DNA of 51,305 bases from Nitrosopumilaceae archaeon (GCA_028279545.1 JANQNN010000002.1:1-51305), one strand, 5' to 3'. Positions 8,226 through 17,031 are shown, counted from the first letter of the stretch. The notes: a model not told the origin generated them from the letters alone. Numbers and translations are program-made.

Positions 8226-8323
8226 GCCGGGGTCGCCTAGCCTGGTAGGGCGCGCGCCTGGAAATATTAAACCATAAAGCGCGTTCTCGCAAGGGAACGG
8301 GAGTTCAAATCTCCCTCCCGGCG
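8226..8323 (+). tRNA. tRNA-Ser(GGA) with a 14-nt intron after position 37
   Basis: Folding by eye gives a 7-bp acceptor stem (8226-8232 with 8316-8322, one G-U), a D arm at 8235-8251, an anticodon stem CGCGC/GCGCG (8253-8257, 8279-8283), and a T arm GGGAG/CTCCC with loop TTCAAAT. A long type-II variable arm (TTCTC/GGGAA with a GCAA loop) and discriminator G at 8323 fit serine rather than leucine. The loop between the anticodon-stem strands is 21 nt. Removing 14 nt (about 8264-8277), the canonical archaeal intron position, leaves CTGGAAA with anticodon GGA. CCA is not encoded. It reads UCC/UCU serine codons. Confidence 0.92.
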
Positions 8324-8344
8324 CCTTTAATTTTATTTATCTTA

Positions 8345-8375
8345 ATGGAAATTTTTTTAAAAATAAAATTTCCAT
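8345..8375 (+). terminator. AT-rich 11-bp inverted repeat downstream of tRNA-Ser
   Basis: ATGGAAATTTT (8345-8355) and AAAATTTCCAT (8365-8375) form a perfect 11-bp stem with a nine-base loop, 21 bp past the tRNA. The T-run in the left arm could itself terminate archaeal polymerase. Terminator is the likeliest role, but a regulatory structure for the downstream small gene is possible. Confidence 0.45.
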
Positions 8376-8483
8376 ATTTAGAATTGATGTTTGAAGATTT
8401 TATAAAATAAAAAATAATTTTCCTTAAAATATTTTATTCTAATTCCAATAACCTTAAGTTTCAATAAATTCAAAAATTCTTGT

Positions 8484-8669
8484 ATGACCGAAAAAACAAA
8501 AAATGAAATTACTTCTTCCGGTATAAAATTAGATGATTTAATTATACATTTTAGAGAAAAATGTAAAATTTGCGGTCATCACAGGATAATGCATGATTCC
8601 TTAGGAAAATGTGAAGGTGTTATGAACAAACCTTGTAATTCTGGCTGTGATGATTTTAACCCCGAATAA
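8484..8669 (+). CDS. Small Cys/His-rich protein, probable zinc binder
   Basis: The 61-residue protein has an ATG start. The N-terminal half is helical and polar, and the C-terminal half carries CKICGHHRIMHD, then C...C...C (KCEGVMNKPCNSGCDDF). This gives two Cys and up to three His followed by three more Cys, a plausible single zinc site or two partial sites. I do not recognise a named family; short Cys-rich proteins of this kind recur through the window (12957, 38127, 41302, 50446). It stands alone, with the tRNA upstream and a convergent gene downstream. Confidence 0.7.
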   Translation: MTEKTKNEITSSGIKLDDLIIHFREKCKICGHHRIMHDSLGKCEGVMNKPCNSGCDDFNPE

Positions 8670-8690
8670 ATTTTGAAATTTATGTAATCT

Positions 8691-9509
8691 TTATTTTTTT
8701 AATTCAAAGATCATTTTTTTATTTATTTGGGTTAGAAAAATAATTACAAAAAAAACCAAAACAAGCATCATCATAACTATAGATCCAAATTCCGGCACAA
8801 CGGTAAAAATAATTACTTCTCCTTTGGGACCATCCAACTCCTTTAGGTCTCCATCCATTCCTATACCATTAACGGAAATTTCAATAATTACTGGCTCTTC
8901 GGAATTTAAAGGACGAGAAACTATTGTAGATAAACCATTTTCTGAAAAAATTTTTTGATTTTCTAATATTGTTTTATCCTGTTGCTTAACAATTATTCCA
9001 AAATGGACATTTGAAATTAATGAATTATTTTGGCCAAGAAAAGAAAGATTGATTTCCATTGGTTGATTTACGTTTGGCTTACTTGATATGATTTGAACAA
9101 TGATTTCTCCATTTTCTGTTGTCCCACGTTGAAGGGTGTGATCTTTTATACCCGCAGGCGTAGTGTCAATTATTCCAGTTTTTGATTCTTCTAGACTTTC
9201 TAAAATTTCCAACTGAGAATAAAATTTACTTTTTTCAATTAATTTTTCACTTCTATCCGAACCAGTATAATCCCATAAATAATCATTATACAGACTAGCG
9301 CAAACCCTTGATTCAAGTGAATGTTTATGATGCTCAAAAAATTTATCCCCTAGAAATTCATACAAAGGAAAATTTTCCTGACACCACTCAATTCCATTTT
9401 CAGTAAAATATCCATTTGAAAAAAATGGATTTGCATATGAAATTTGATAGAATTGAGGAGAGCTAAAAATTAAAGTAATTATTATAATATATTGAAAAAT
9501 TTCTTTCAA
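8691..9509 (-). CDS. Secreted surface protein with PEFG-CTERM sorting signal
   Basis: The 272-residue protein has an N-terminal signal peptide (IIIITLIFSSPQFYQISYA, about 7-25). A Cys-containing region of about 100 residues follows (WCQENFP and VCASLYNDY, one possible disulfide), then a beta-sandwich-like domain. The end is the tripartite motif PEFG at about 238-241, a hydrophobic helix (MMMLVLVFFVIIFL) and a basic tail. PEFG-CTERM signals are known from Thaumarchaeota as presumed archaeosortase substrates, cleaved and anchored at the cell surface. The function of the exported domain is unknown. Confidence 0.75.
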   Translation of the reverse strand: MKEIFQYIIIITLIFSSPQFYQISYANPFFSNGYFTENGIEWCQENFPLYEFLGDKFFEHHKHSLESRVCASLYNDYLWDYTGSDRSEKLIEKSKFYSQLEILESLEESKTGIIDTTPAGIKDHTLQRGTTENGEIIVQIISSKPNVNQPMEINLSFLGQNNSLISNVHFGIIVKQQDKTILENQKIFSENGLSTIVSRPLNSEEPVIIEISVNGIGMDGDLKELDGPKGEVIIFTVVPEFGSIVMMMLVLVFFVIIFLTQINKKMIFELKK

Positions 9510-9657
9510 TTGTACTAAAAAAAAGGAATTATGATTAATGTTTTGCTATCTAATTCTCTATAATGACAAAAAATCTATTGGACCGTTTTTAAAATTTTAT
9601 TTTATTAAAAAAAATTTCTAGTATTTTGTGTAATTAATTTAAAATTGTGACAGAATC

Positions 9658-10977
9658 TCAAGTAGATATTTTTTCGATTAAATCACTAAATTTCCAGGGT
9701 CCACAATCACAATCATCTTTCTCTCTTCTAAAAAAACCTCTTTCATGCAATCGATTAATTATGTGGACTGAAAAGGGCAGTGCACCTGTAGCTCCTGGTG
9801 AATTATAATTTAAAATATGAAGGGACATTGAATCATCTTCTATAATCATATCTGATACGAATTTTCCTTTATCATTAATTACCGAAGATCTTATTCCTGC
9901 AGTTCCTTTGTTTGTTATTTTATCTGCATCTATTTTTGGTAGAAATCTTGTTACCCTTTCTATCATTGCAGATTTTGACATTGAGGATTGAATTTCATTA
10001 ATAGCAAGTTTTTGAAACTGTTTATCAAAAACTGCTTTCCTTGCCCCTGAATTAATCATTTCAAGTAATTTTGGAACAAATTCTTTTAGATTTTCTGAGG
10101 CTTTATACCCATATGGACTAAAAACAGGAACTGCATTGGGTCCAATTTCGCAAGTTCCATCTACTCTAATTATCCAATGAGGGTCTAAAAACGGGTAGTC
10201 TGGAAAATCTGGTACCGAGTAAACACTTTTTTTTGTTAAATTAAAATATTCTTTGGGAGCCTTCCAATATTCTCCTCTAAAATGAACATCTGTGAGGTTT
10301 TGACCAACCTCCATCTTATGTGCAATATCTATAGACTCTCCTCCTGCAACGTTTATTACAAAATTTGAAAAAATTTCATGTTCATTATTTAAAATAATTT
10401 TCCATTTACCATCTTTTTTTTTAATATCAGTAACTTTTGTGTTTAAAAGAAATTTCATCCCATTGTTTCTAGAATCAATCATTAAAGAATTCGTAAATTT
10501 TGAATAATCAGTTGACGCGTCTTTGTGCACCTGAAGACAAGTATCGCATTTTATCTCAGGCTCAATTTTTTTTAGTTGAGATGAGGTTAGTAATTCAATT
10601 TCATCTTCTTTTAATCCATTTTGTTTACCCCATCTAAGATATTTTTCTAAAATTTTTGTACTTTTTTTGTTTAGGGAAACCTCTAAGACTCCATCCTCTT
10701 TGAAAGGTAAATTTTTGAGTTGAGAGTATTTTTTTATCATATCGTATCCATGATAAGCTGCTTTTGCAAACATCTTTTTCTTTTCTGGATCGTAAAGATA
10801 TGGTGCATGTACTTTTCCTGTATTCCTACCACTGGTATGAAACGCGACTTTGTGTTCTTGTTCAATTGTGACAATTTTTTTGGTTTTGTTAAGATAGGAT
10901 AAAAAAAATGACAAAGAAGTACCTAAAATTCCTCCTCCAATTATAACCAGATCAAAATCATGAGTCATTTCTTTCAA
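9658..10977 (-). CDS. FAD-dependent oxidoreductase of the DAO/L-2-hydroxyglutarate oxidase (LhgO)-like family
   Basis: The 439 residues include an N-terminal Rossmann FAD motif (FDLVIIGGGILGTSLSFFLS, about 8-27), the ribose-binding Glu in TIEQE, the SGRNTGKVHAP signature seen in LhgO-like enzymes, and the C-terminal GTAGIRSSV and NYNSPGATGALPFSVHI FAD-contacting segments. LhgO oxidises L-2-hydroxyglutarate and passes electrons to quinone; the malate:quinone oxidoreductase branch is similar, so the substrate is uncertain. C-terminal CDCGPW is a small extra Cys cluster. The gene is probably transcribed from the 77-bp divergent region shared with the gene at 11055. Confidence 0.82.
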   Translation of the reverse strand: MKEMTHDFDLVIIGGGILGTSLSFFLSYLNKTKKIVTIEQEHKVAFHTSGRNTGKVHAPYLYDPEKKKMFAKAAYHGYDMIKKYSQLKNLPFKEDGVLEVSLNKKSTKILEKYLRWGKQNGLKEDEIELLTSSQLKKIEPEIKCDTCLQVHKDASTDYSKFTNSLMIDSRNNGMKFLLNTKVTDIKKKDGKWKIILNNEHEIFSNFVINVAGGESIDIAHKMEVGQNLTDVHFRGEYWKAPKEYFNLTKKSVYSVPDFPDYPFLDPHWIIRVDGTCEIGPNAVPVFSPYGYKASENLKEFVPKLLEMINSGARKAVFDKQFQKLAINEIQSSMSKSAMIERVTRFLPKIDADKITNKGTAGIRSSVINDKGKFVSDMIIEDDSMSLHILNYNSPGATGALPFSVHIINRLHERGFFRREKDDCDCGPWKFSDLIEKIST

Positions 10978-11054
10978 TATTATTTCTTATTCCTTGATAT
11001 TAAACTCAATATAGAACAATCAAGATTAATATCATCTAAAATTTCACCTTTTAT

Positions 11055-11336
11055 GTGCTTCCAGACAAGTGTTCTATAAAAGAGCATGGGAAACCCTGTG
11101 TAAACCCACCAGAATTTATTGTATCTGTAATTGTGAAAAATGATGAATATATGGTTGGTGTTACTTGCGAAAAACATAAAAAAATTGTCTCCGGTAAAAT
11201 CCAAAGTCTTCAGCAAGAAGAAAAAATTCCATTAGGAAAAATAGGATTTTCTAGATTGAAAGCAGTTGGAACTGATTGTATTCATGCAGATCAAGATGAA
11301 TTTGTAGAGATAGATATAAAGAATTTAAAAGATTGA
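11055..11336 (+). CDS. Small Cys-containing protein of unknown function
   Basis: The 93-residue protein begins at GTG. It carries CSIKEHGKPC near the N-terminus, then TCEKHKK and a later lone Cys in TDCIHADQ, so a Cys/His zinc site (C..H..C, C..H) is possible. The rest is an alpha/beta mixture ending in an acidic patch. No named family is recognised. It is divergent from the FAD oxidoreductase. An antisense reading frame over the same bases (10980-11216) has no domain-like features and was not called. Confidence 0.65.
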   Translation: MLPDKCSIKEHGKPCVNPPEFIVSVIVKNDEYMVGVTCEKHKKIVSGKIQSLQQEEKIPLGKIGFSRLKAVGTDCIHADQDEFVEIDIKNLKD

Positions 11337-11361
11337 AATAATTTTATTTTATTAATCAAAT

Positions 11362-11733
11362 ATGCTTTTTGAAATTTTATCTGATTTAGTGAAAATTGAA
11401 AATGTATTATTTATTATAAAAAATGACTCTGTAACTTCAGAAATAAGAAGTAATTCTCTTAATATTAAAAAAAAGAAAATTGGATAACAATCGGAGAAAA
11501 TGATGATCCTGCTCATTTTCATATTAATTCCAACTTAATAAAAACAGTTGAATTTTTTCAAGAAGAAAAAGAAACACGAACAAGCTTTAGTGTTAGGTTT
11601 TTTGATATTAGTAAAAAGAGAGTACTTGCAGCTTTTTTTACCAAAATGTATGACGGAAACAATCTTAAAAAAAACAAGACAAAAGGAATTTGAAAATTTA
11701 CGCAAAAAGTATGGTCCTTTGAATCAATTATAA
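11362..11733 (+). pseudogene. Frameshifted gene (possible HutX/ChuX-like protein) broken at two A8 runs
   Basis: From the ATG at 11362 a good coding sequence stops at TAA 11485-11487. Just before that stop, coding continues in another frame after the A8 run at 11467-11474 (from GAA 11475: ENWITIGENDDPAHFHINSN and onward) to TGA 11691. At the second A8 run (11667-11674), removing one A restores the first frame, giving KKTRQKEFENLRKKYG and a stop at 11731-11733. One added A at the first run and one lost at the second rebuild a protein of about 123 residues. SFSVRFFD and HFHIN resemble haem-utilisation HutX/ChuX-type proteins, but weakly. It may be a sequencing artefact, a recent pseudogene or a slippage-expressed gene. 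Confidence 0.7.
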
Positions 11734-11760
11734 AAAAAAATCTTGTCTGAAAAGACAAGA
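11732..11760 (-). terminator. Intrinsic-type hairpin plus T9 (minus strand)
   Basis: TCTTGTCT (11741-11748) and AGACAAGA (11753-11760) pair perfectly around a four-base loop. On the minus strand the hairpin is followed by nine T residues (bases 11732-11740), so it resembles an intrinsic terminator for transcripts coming from the dehydrogenase gene at 11936-12904. It also abuts the stop of the frameshifted plus-strand gene and could act on both strands. Confidence 0.6.
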
Positions 11761-11768
11761 GAAAAACA

Positions 11769-11855
11769 TCATTTTTGTAATTTTTTCTTCTTTTCGTTTT
11801 CAGTTTGTTGTTTTGCTAATTTTAATTCTTCATTGGTATGCTTGAATTTTTTCAA
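11769..11855 (-). CDS. Possible 28-residue Lys-rich microprotein (weak)
   Basis: From a TTG at 11855 a 28-residue, strongly charged helical peptide (KKFKHTNEELKLAKQQ then a Lys run) ends just before the hairpin terminator. The same frame stays open upstream through a hydrophobic stretch (AVFILIIVGNI) but without a standard start codon. It could therefore be the tail of a small membrane protein with an unusual start, or a remnant. Kept only because it fills an otherwise empty 200-bp gap. Confidence 0.22.
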   Translation of the reverse strand: MKKFKHTNEELKLAKQQTENEKKKKLQK

Positions 11856-11935
11856 CTCAATATTACCTACAATTATTAATATAAAAACCGCAGTATTCTT
11901 TTAGGAACAACTCGTGACCAATTTCGGAAATTTTT

Positions 11936-12904
11936 CTAAAAACCCACTGAAAACCTGGGCTTTTTACCCCTTATACCTAAATGAAGATTTTTAACGGTAA
12001 TTTCTGCCATTTTAGCCCTGGTTTCTTCTGTCGAACTGCCTATGTGGGGAGTTAATGTAATATTTGAAATCTTTGTAAATGGATGACTTTTCCCTATGGG
12101 TTCAAATTCAAAAACATCAAGGGCGGCACCGCCAATTTTTTTCTTTTTCAAAGAATCAACAAGATCATTTTCATTAATTATTTTTCCCCGTGCTGTATTA
12201 ATTAAAAATGCTGACTTTTTCATTTTTTCAAAAATTTTTTTATTGAATAATTGATGGGTCTGGGGTGTATGAGGTACATGAATTGATATTACATCACTTT
12301 GTTTGAGAAGCTGTTCAAAGGATACAAATTTTACGCCTAGTTTTTTTTCTTTTGATTTTGGCAAAGGTTTCCTATTATTGTAAATTATTTTCATATCAAA
12401 TGATTTTGCTCTTTTTGCAAAGGTACTTCCAATTCTACCTAATCCAAAAATGCCAAGAGTTTTTTTTTGTAAATCCATACCCACATAATCATAAGCACCA
12501 AAAATCTTTTTCCAATTCCCACCACGAATAATTCTGTCTCCTTCTGAGACTCTTCGCATTATATCTATCATTAAAGAAAAGGCAAGATCTGCTGTTGCAT
12601 CTGTTAAGATTTCAGGAGTGTATCCCACACGAATTTTATTTTTTTTTGCACTTTCTATGTCAATGTGATCAAAACCCACGCTAAACGTGCTAATTACTTT
12701 GAGCCCTTTTGCTTTGTTTAACATAATATTATCAATTTGGTCATATGGAAAGCAAATTAACCCATCAATTATTTCCATTTTAGATTCTAATTTTCTTCTT
12801 GAAATTGGAATTTTACCTGTATGAACTTCGACCTGATAATGTTTTTTCAGATCCTTTATTGCAAAATCATGAAGTTTCCTTGTAAGAAATACTTTTTTTT
12901 TCAT
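11936..12904 (-). CDS. D-isomer-specific 2-hydroxyacid dehydrogenase (glyoxylate/hydroxypyruvate reductase-like)
   Basis: This NAD(P)-dependent enzyme would interconvert 2-oxoacids and D-2-hydroxyacids. The 322 residues contain the Rossmann motif GIFGLGRIGSTFAKR, the catalytic Arg in NTARGKIINENDLV, and the catalytic His in LTPHIGSSTEETR. The domain order (split catalytic domain around the NAD domain) matches GyaR/GhrB proteins; no ACT domain is present, so it is not a full-length SerA. I chose the ATG at 12904; a TTG two codons upstream is possible. Substrate cannot be assigned from sequence. Confidence 0.9.
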   Translation of the reverse strand: MKKKVFLTRKLHDFAIKDLKKHYQVEVHTGKIPISRRKLESKMEIIDGLICFPYDQIDNIMLNKAKGLKVISTFSVGFDHIDIESAKKNKIRVGYTPEILTDATADLAFSLMIDIMRRVSEGDRIIRGGNWKKIFGAYDYVGMDLQKKTLGIFGLGRIGSTFAKRAKSFDMKIIYNNRKPLPKSKEKKLGVKFVSFEQLLKQSDVISIHVPHTPQTHQLFNKKIFEKMKKSAFLINTARGKIINENDLVDSLKKKKIGGAALDVFEFEPIGKSHPFTKISNITLTPHIGSSTEETRAKMAEITVKNLHLGIRGKKPRFSVGF

Positions 12905-12956
12905 TATCAATGAAAATTATCTCAAACCATTTATACGATCTCTTTATAGGTCTTTT

Positions 12957-13100
12957 ATGGGATACCAGGAGGAAGACGAAGAATTTGCAATATGTATTGA
13001 ATGCGGAAATTCGATTGAAAAATGTGTTTGTGTTTGTCCCTATTGCGGGGAACGAGATAAATGTGAATGCGCTCTGTTTGATGCAGCTACAGGAGGTTAG
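12957..13100 (+). CDS. 47-residue zinc-ribbon microprotein
   Basis: This short gene encodes MGYQEEDEEFAICIECGNSI and then KCVCVCPYCGERDKCEC, with eight Cys in pairs (CxxC, CxCxCxxC, CxC), a dense metal-binding pattern. A TATA-like TTTATA at 12930-12935 lies about 25 bp before the ATG, predicting a leaderless mRNA, which supports the start. A longer overlapping frame (12910-13104) has no such pattern and is a shadow. Function unknown; it might bind zinc or iron-sulfur. It precedes the korA-type gene by 51 bp. Confidence 0.72.
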   Translation: MGYQEEDEEFAICIECGNSIEKCVCVCPYCGERDKCECALFDAATGG

Positions 13101-13151
13101 TTAAATAATTTAACCATGTTCCTAATATTATGAAGATTTAAGTGATAATTT

Positions 13152-15062
13152 ATGAGTTCTATTGATTTTTCTTGGTTAATTGGGGGACCGCAAGGAAGTG
13201 GTGTGGAATCAGGAGCTAATGTTTTCTCAAAAGTTTGCGCGGAGTTGGGGTATCAAATATTTGGAAAACGAGAATTCCACTCAAATATCAAAGGTGAACA
13301 TAGTTACTTTATAGTTAGAATTTCAGATAGTGTTATTCACTCAAATGTAAACGAAGTTAGCCTAATGATTTCCTTTGATGCAGAAACTATCTTTAGGCAT
13401 TATGATGAGGTTATGCAAGGAGGCGGGATTATTTATGATTCTGATTTACAAGAAACCAGTACTGATTCAGTAAGAGCTCTTGATAACCATTTTAAAGAAA
13501 GACTGCATAAGGATTTAGAATCAAAAAATAAACCTTTTACAATAAGCGGCGTACTTGAGATAGCCAAAGAAAAAGGGGTTCATCTTTACCCTGTTTCTTT
13601 TAAAAAAATTTTATCCAGTTTAGCAGAACAAACTGAAAATCCAAAATTAAAGGGAATGATTCGAATGTATAATGTTATTGGAGTCTCTCTTTCTTTAGGT
13701 TTGATAAAGATGCCATCTACTTCTTTACTTCAATCAATTGACTCAATATTTTCTAAAAAACCAAAAATTGCAGAAATAAACAAACTTGCTGCAAATTATT
13801 CCTATAATTTTGCTATATCAAAATTTACAAATTTTCCTTTTACTTTAATGGGTACAGAAAAACAAAAAGATACCATTCTTGTACAAGGACATCAGGGCAC
13901 ATCCATTGGAAAAATGGTCAGTGGATGTAGATTTCAATCATATTACCCCATCACTCCTGCATCAGATGAAAGCGTTTTTCTAGAATCAAATGAACTTTTA
14001 GAAGTTTATCATGACAGACCAGGTTCTACCTTAGTAATTCAAACAGAGGATGAAATTTCTGCTATTGGTATGATGATTGGATCTTCCTTAACCGGTACAA
14101 GATCATCTACATCCACATCAGGACCAGGTTTTGCTTTGATGGCTGAGGCCATTGGTTGGGCAGGAATGAATGAAGTTCCAATAGTTTTAACCTTGTATCA
14201 AAGAAGTGGTCCATCTACTGGTCTTCCTACTAGGCACGGTCAAGATGATTTATTATTTGCAGTAGCAGGAAGCTTTGGTGATTTTCCAAAAATTGTATAT
14301 TCCTCAGGTGACATTGAAGAAAGCTTCTATGATACAGGTAGATGTTTTAATTATGCTGATGTATACCAAGTACCAGTAATTCACATGATGGACAAATTCC
14401 TTTCAAGTTCAGTGGTAACATGTAAACGATTTGATCCTAAAAAAATTACGATTAATCGAGGAAAATTATTGGATACTATTGAAGGGGAATACAAACGATT
14501 TGCCTTTACTGATGACGGAATTTCCCCACGCTCTAGATTGGGACTAGATAATGGTATTTTTTGGAATACAGGTGATGAATCAGATGAATACGGCCATATT
14601 ACTGAGGATCCTCAAATGCGAATAAAGATGATGGATAAAAGAATGTCTAGATTAGATTTAATTTTAAAACAAATTCCTGAAAATGAGCAAATAATATCTC
14701 ATAACATTGCAGAATACACTATAATTTCATGGGGATCAACAAAAGGTCCCATTTTAGATGCTTTGGAAATGCTCAAAAAAGAAGGAATCGATATTGGATT
14801 TATACAAATAAAATTACTTCACCCTTTTCCAGCCAATAGCATTAAAACATTACTTCAAAAAGCGAAATACATTATTGATATTGAGGCAAACCATTCAGGG
14901 CAATTAGGAAAAATTTTCAAACAAAATGTAACGAGAGAAGTTGATTATTTTATTCTAAAATATACAGGAAGAGGTATGACTTGCACTGAAGTGTATCAAT
15001 CTTTGAAAAAAATAATTGAAAACAAAGCAAAGAGAAGGGAGGTTTTAGATCATGGCTCTTAA
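13152..15062 (+). CDS. korA: 2-oxoacid:ferredoxin oxidoreductase, fused gamma-alpha subunit
   Basis: With the beta subunit it converts a 2-oxoacid plus CoA to acyl-CoA, CO2 and reduced ferredoxin, or the reverse. In the 636 residues, the gamma domain comes first ([18 protein letters not shown], about 10-190). The alpha (pyrimidine-binding) domain has [37 protein letters not shown] and [10 protein letters not shown], and a transketolase-C-like end follows. This fused arrangement is typical of archaeal two-subunit enzymes. 2-oxoglutarate and pyruvate versions cannot be separated here. In a Thaumarchaeon it could link carbon fixation to 2-oxoglutarate supply. Confidence 0.93.
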   Translation: MSSIDFSWLIGGPQGSGVESGANVFSKVCAELGYQIFGKREFHSNIKGEHSYFIVRISDSVIHSNVNEVSLMISFDAETIFRHYDEVMQGGGIIYDSDLQETSTDSVRALDNHFKERLHKDLESKNKPFTISGVLEIAKEKGVHLYPVSFKKILSSLAEQTENPKLKGMIRMYNVIGVSLSLGLIKMPSTSLLQSIDSIFSKKPKIAEINKLAANYSYNFAISKFTNFPFTLMGTEKQKDTILVQGHQGTSIGKMVSGCRFQSYYPITPASDESVFLESNELLEVYHDRPGSTLVIQTEDEISAIGMMIGSSLTGTRSSTSTSGPGFALMAEAIGWAGMNEVPIVLTLYQRSGPSTGLPTRHGQDDLLFAVAGSFGDFPKIVYSSGDIEESFYDTGRCFNYADVYQVPVIHMMDKFLSSSVVTCKRFDPKKITINRGKLLDTIEGEYKRFAFTDDGISPRSRLGLDNGIFWNTGDESDEYGHITEDPQMRIKMMDKRMSRLDLILKQIPENEQIISHNIAEYTIISWGSTKGPILDALEMLKKEGIDIGFIQIKLLHPFPANSIKTLLQKAKYIIDIEANHSGQLGKIFKQNVTREVDYFILKYTGRGMTCTEVYQSLKKIIENKAKRREVLDHGS

Positions 15063-16014
15063 ACTGGCCGATTATAAAACAAATGTACATAATGACTGGT
15101 GTCCGGGTTGTGGCGATTTTGGAATTGTTAATGCATTACAGATGGCATTGGCCGAAATGGGAATTCAGCGTGATAAGGCCACTATTTTTTCTGGTATAGG
15201 TTGTTCGGGAAAAACCTCACATTTTATCAATACATATGGAATTCATACCCTGCATGGAAGAGTTTTAACATTTGCACAAGGTGGAAAACTTGCAAATCCA
15301 GAAATGACAGTTGTAGCTGTGGGTGGTGACGGTGATGGATTAGGAATAGGTGCAGGACATTTTGTTGCAGCAGGTAGACGAAATATTGACATGACTTACA
15401 TAATTTTTGATAACGGTGTTTATGGATTAACCAAAGGACAAGCATCTCCTACTTTGAAATTAGGTGAAAAAACAAAATCGCTTCCCTCACCAAATACAAA
15501 TTATAATGTAAATCCAATTGGATTAGCAGTAGCAAGTGGTTTTACATTTGTTGCTAGGGCCTATTCTTATGACGTGAGACATCTCAAAGATTTGATTATT
15601 CAAGCTATTAGACATAAGGGACTGTCTTTTCTGGATGTTTTACAACCTTGTCCTACCTACAATGATATCAATACAAGAGATTGGTATGCAGGGGAGGATT
15701 TAGCTAAAGAATCTATGGAAAGGCATTCAAGGATTTACAAATTAGAAGAAACTCATTTTGATCCTGTGGTGCATTATGCCGATGAAACAGAAATAGATGA
15801 AAAATTAGCTCAAGCATTGATTAAATCTTTAGAGTGGGGAAATAAAATACCCATTGGAGTATTTTACAAAAACGAAACAATTTCCCCATTTGCCTCTAGA
15901 TTAACCGATAAAATACCAAATTATTTGGAAAATTCTCCAGCAAAACAAAAAATTTCGGAGGATGGTGTTCCCACAACCGATGTTACGAGTATCCTTAATT
16001 CCCTGAAAGTCTAA
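15052..16014 (+). CDS. korB: 2-oxoacid:ferredoxin oxidoreductase, beta (TPP-binding) subunit
   Basis: The 320-residue subunit binds thiamine pyrophosphate and one [4Fe-4S] cluster. [16 protein letters not shown] holds the first CxxC ligands, [11 protein letters not shown] the next Cys, and CPTYN another. The TPP/Mg motif is [20 protein letters not shown] to [15 protein letters not shown]. The ATG lies 11 bases inside the end of the alpha gene, so translation is probably coupled. The large ferredoxin at 33367 is a possible partner, as inference only. Confidence 0.94.
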   Translation: MALKLADYKTNVHNDWCPGCGDFGIVNALQMALAEMGIQRDKATIFSGIGCSGKTSHFINTYGIHTLHGRVLTFAQGGKLANPEMTVVAVGGDGDGLGIGAGHFVAAGRRNIDMTYIIFDNGVYGLTKGQASPTLKLGEKTKSLPSPNTNYNVNPIGLAVASGFTFVARAYSYDVRHLKDLIIQAIRHKGLSFLDVLQPCPTYNDINTRDWYAGEDLAKESMERHSRIYKLEETHFDPVVHYADETEIDEKLAQALIKSLEWGNKIPIGVFYKNETISPFASRLTDKIPNYLENSPAKQKISEDGVPTTDVTSILNSLKV

Positions 16015-16067
16015 AGTAAGATAACCTAAGAAGTTATAGTCTAGTTTGTATGTAAATTATTTTACAA

Positions 16068-16502
16068 TTGAACATAAATGAGGCTAATAAAATTTTCAGA
16101 AAATCGATAATAAAAGGATTCTTTGAACCTCAATTGGTAAATTTAGATTTTAAAAAATCTGGAATTAAACATCCTTCAATTAATCATGATGGCTTAATGC
16201 AATCAAAATTACTGCATATTTTTTTTGATATTGAAACCGGATCAGATTATCCAGACGGCGATGAATGGTTTATTGTGGAATTTCTTTTTCCTTATGATGT
16301 TAAACTTCCTGATTTGTTAAAAGGCCCAGATTTTTTTACAACTATATCTTCAGAAGATAAAAAAACTTTTTGGCATCATCGCGAGTTGGTACGATTCAAA
16401 TATGGAAAGTCCAAAAAACTTACCGATGCTTTAGAATTTTTAGATTTAAAATACAAAGAGCTTCATGGACTTATTGAACCACTACAAAAAGATCTTATTT
16501 GA
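16068..16502 (+). CDS. Conserved-looking protein of unknown function
   Basis: The 144-residue protein starts at TTG 16068. It is rich in aromatic and acidic residues (HIFFDIETGSDYPDGDEWFIVEFLFPYDVKLPD), with no signal peptide, membrane helix or known motif. It stands 53 bp after korB. Its 3' end overlaps the convergent gene by eight bases. Coding potential is supported by sustained non-repetitive sequence over the whole length. No family recognised. Confidence 0.6.
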   Translation: MNINEANKIFRKSIIKGFFEPQLVNLDFKKSGIKHPSINHDGLMQSKLLHIFFDIETGSDYPDGDEWFIVEFLFPYDVKLPDLLKGPDFFTTISSEDKKTFWHHRELVRFKYGKSKKLTDALEFLDLKYKELHGLIEPLQKDLI

Positions 16503-17031
16503 TGGGAATCCAACTATCTCCTCTAAAAGTATATTTTCGTTCTTTGGAAGTGGCTAAATTAAGACGCCATCTAATTGATTGTGGATCAAATTTGTAAATT
16601 AATTCATCAATATCGGTGGGCAGTTTTTCAGGATCCATATGGTAAGGTAATAATTCCAAGACAAAATCAATTTTTTCAATTGCGTTATCGTACCAACGTC
16701 TCTCGTCTATATCTAGGATAAAGGAAATTTTTTTGTTTCCTAAAAAATTTATTTTAATTTTAATGGCGTTTCCTGATCCACGTCTCCTCTTCATTTCCTT
16801 AAAAACTGCTTTGATTTTCTCCCATCTTTTAAATTCAAACCAATTGAAAAAATCATCATTAAAGGCTAAAGGAATATCCCATTCGAGAAAACTTACGAAA
16901 TCTTCATCATTGGGTTCAATCTCCTCTTGGGAAATAAAAAATCTTGAATTTAGGTAGCCATAAATTACTTCGATTTCCCATGGTGAAATTCCATAATACC
17001 TGAGAATTGTTTTTAAATTCTGTTCGGACAC
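16495..17031 (-). CDS. Unknown protein with charged, Trp-rich sequence
   Basis: The 178 residues begin at GTG (VSEQNLKTILRYYGISPWEI). The sequence is rich in Trp, Phe and charged residues, with a basic RRRGSG stretch around residues 82-87 and a beta-rich middle (IKIKINFLGNKKISFILDID). There is no membrane segment or recognised motif. The gene is convergent with the preceding one (8-bp overlap of 3' ends) and divergent from the gene at 17137. Confidence 0.65.
   Translation of the reverse strand: MSEQNLKTILRYYGISPWEIEVIYGYLNSRFFISQEEIEPNDEDFVSFLEWDIPLAFNDDFFNWFEFKRWEKIKAVFKEMKRRRGSGNAIKIKINFLGNKKISFILDIDERRWYDNAIEKIDFVLELLPYHMDPEKLPTDIDELIYKFDPQSIRWRLNLATSKERKYTFRGDSWIPIK

Noticed and set aside
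10980-11216. Antisense frame opposite the 11055 gene
   Set aside because: The plus-strand frame has a better amino-acid composition and Cys/His pattern, and the minus frame has no promoter or motif.
12910-13104. 64-residue reading frame overlapping the zinc-ribbon gene
   Set aside because: Its translation has no motif or composition typical of a protein, while the frame at 12957 has eight well-spaced Cys and a TATA box.
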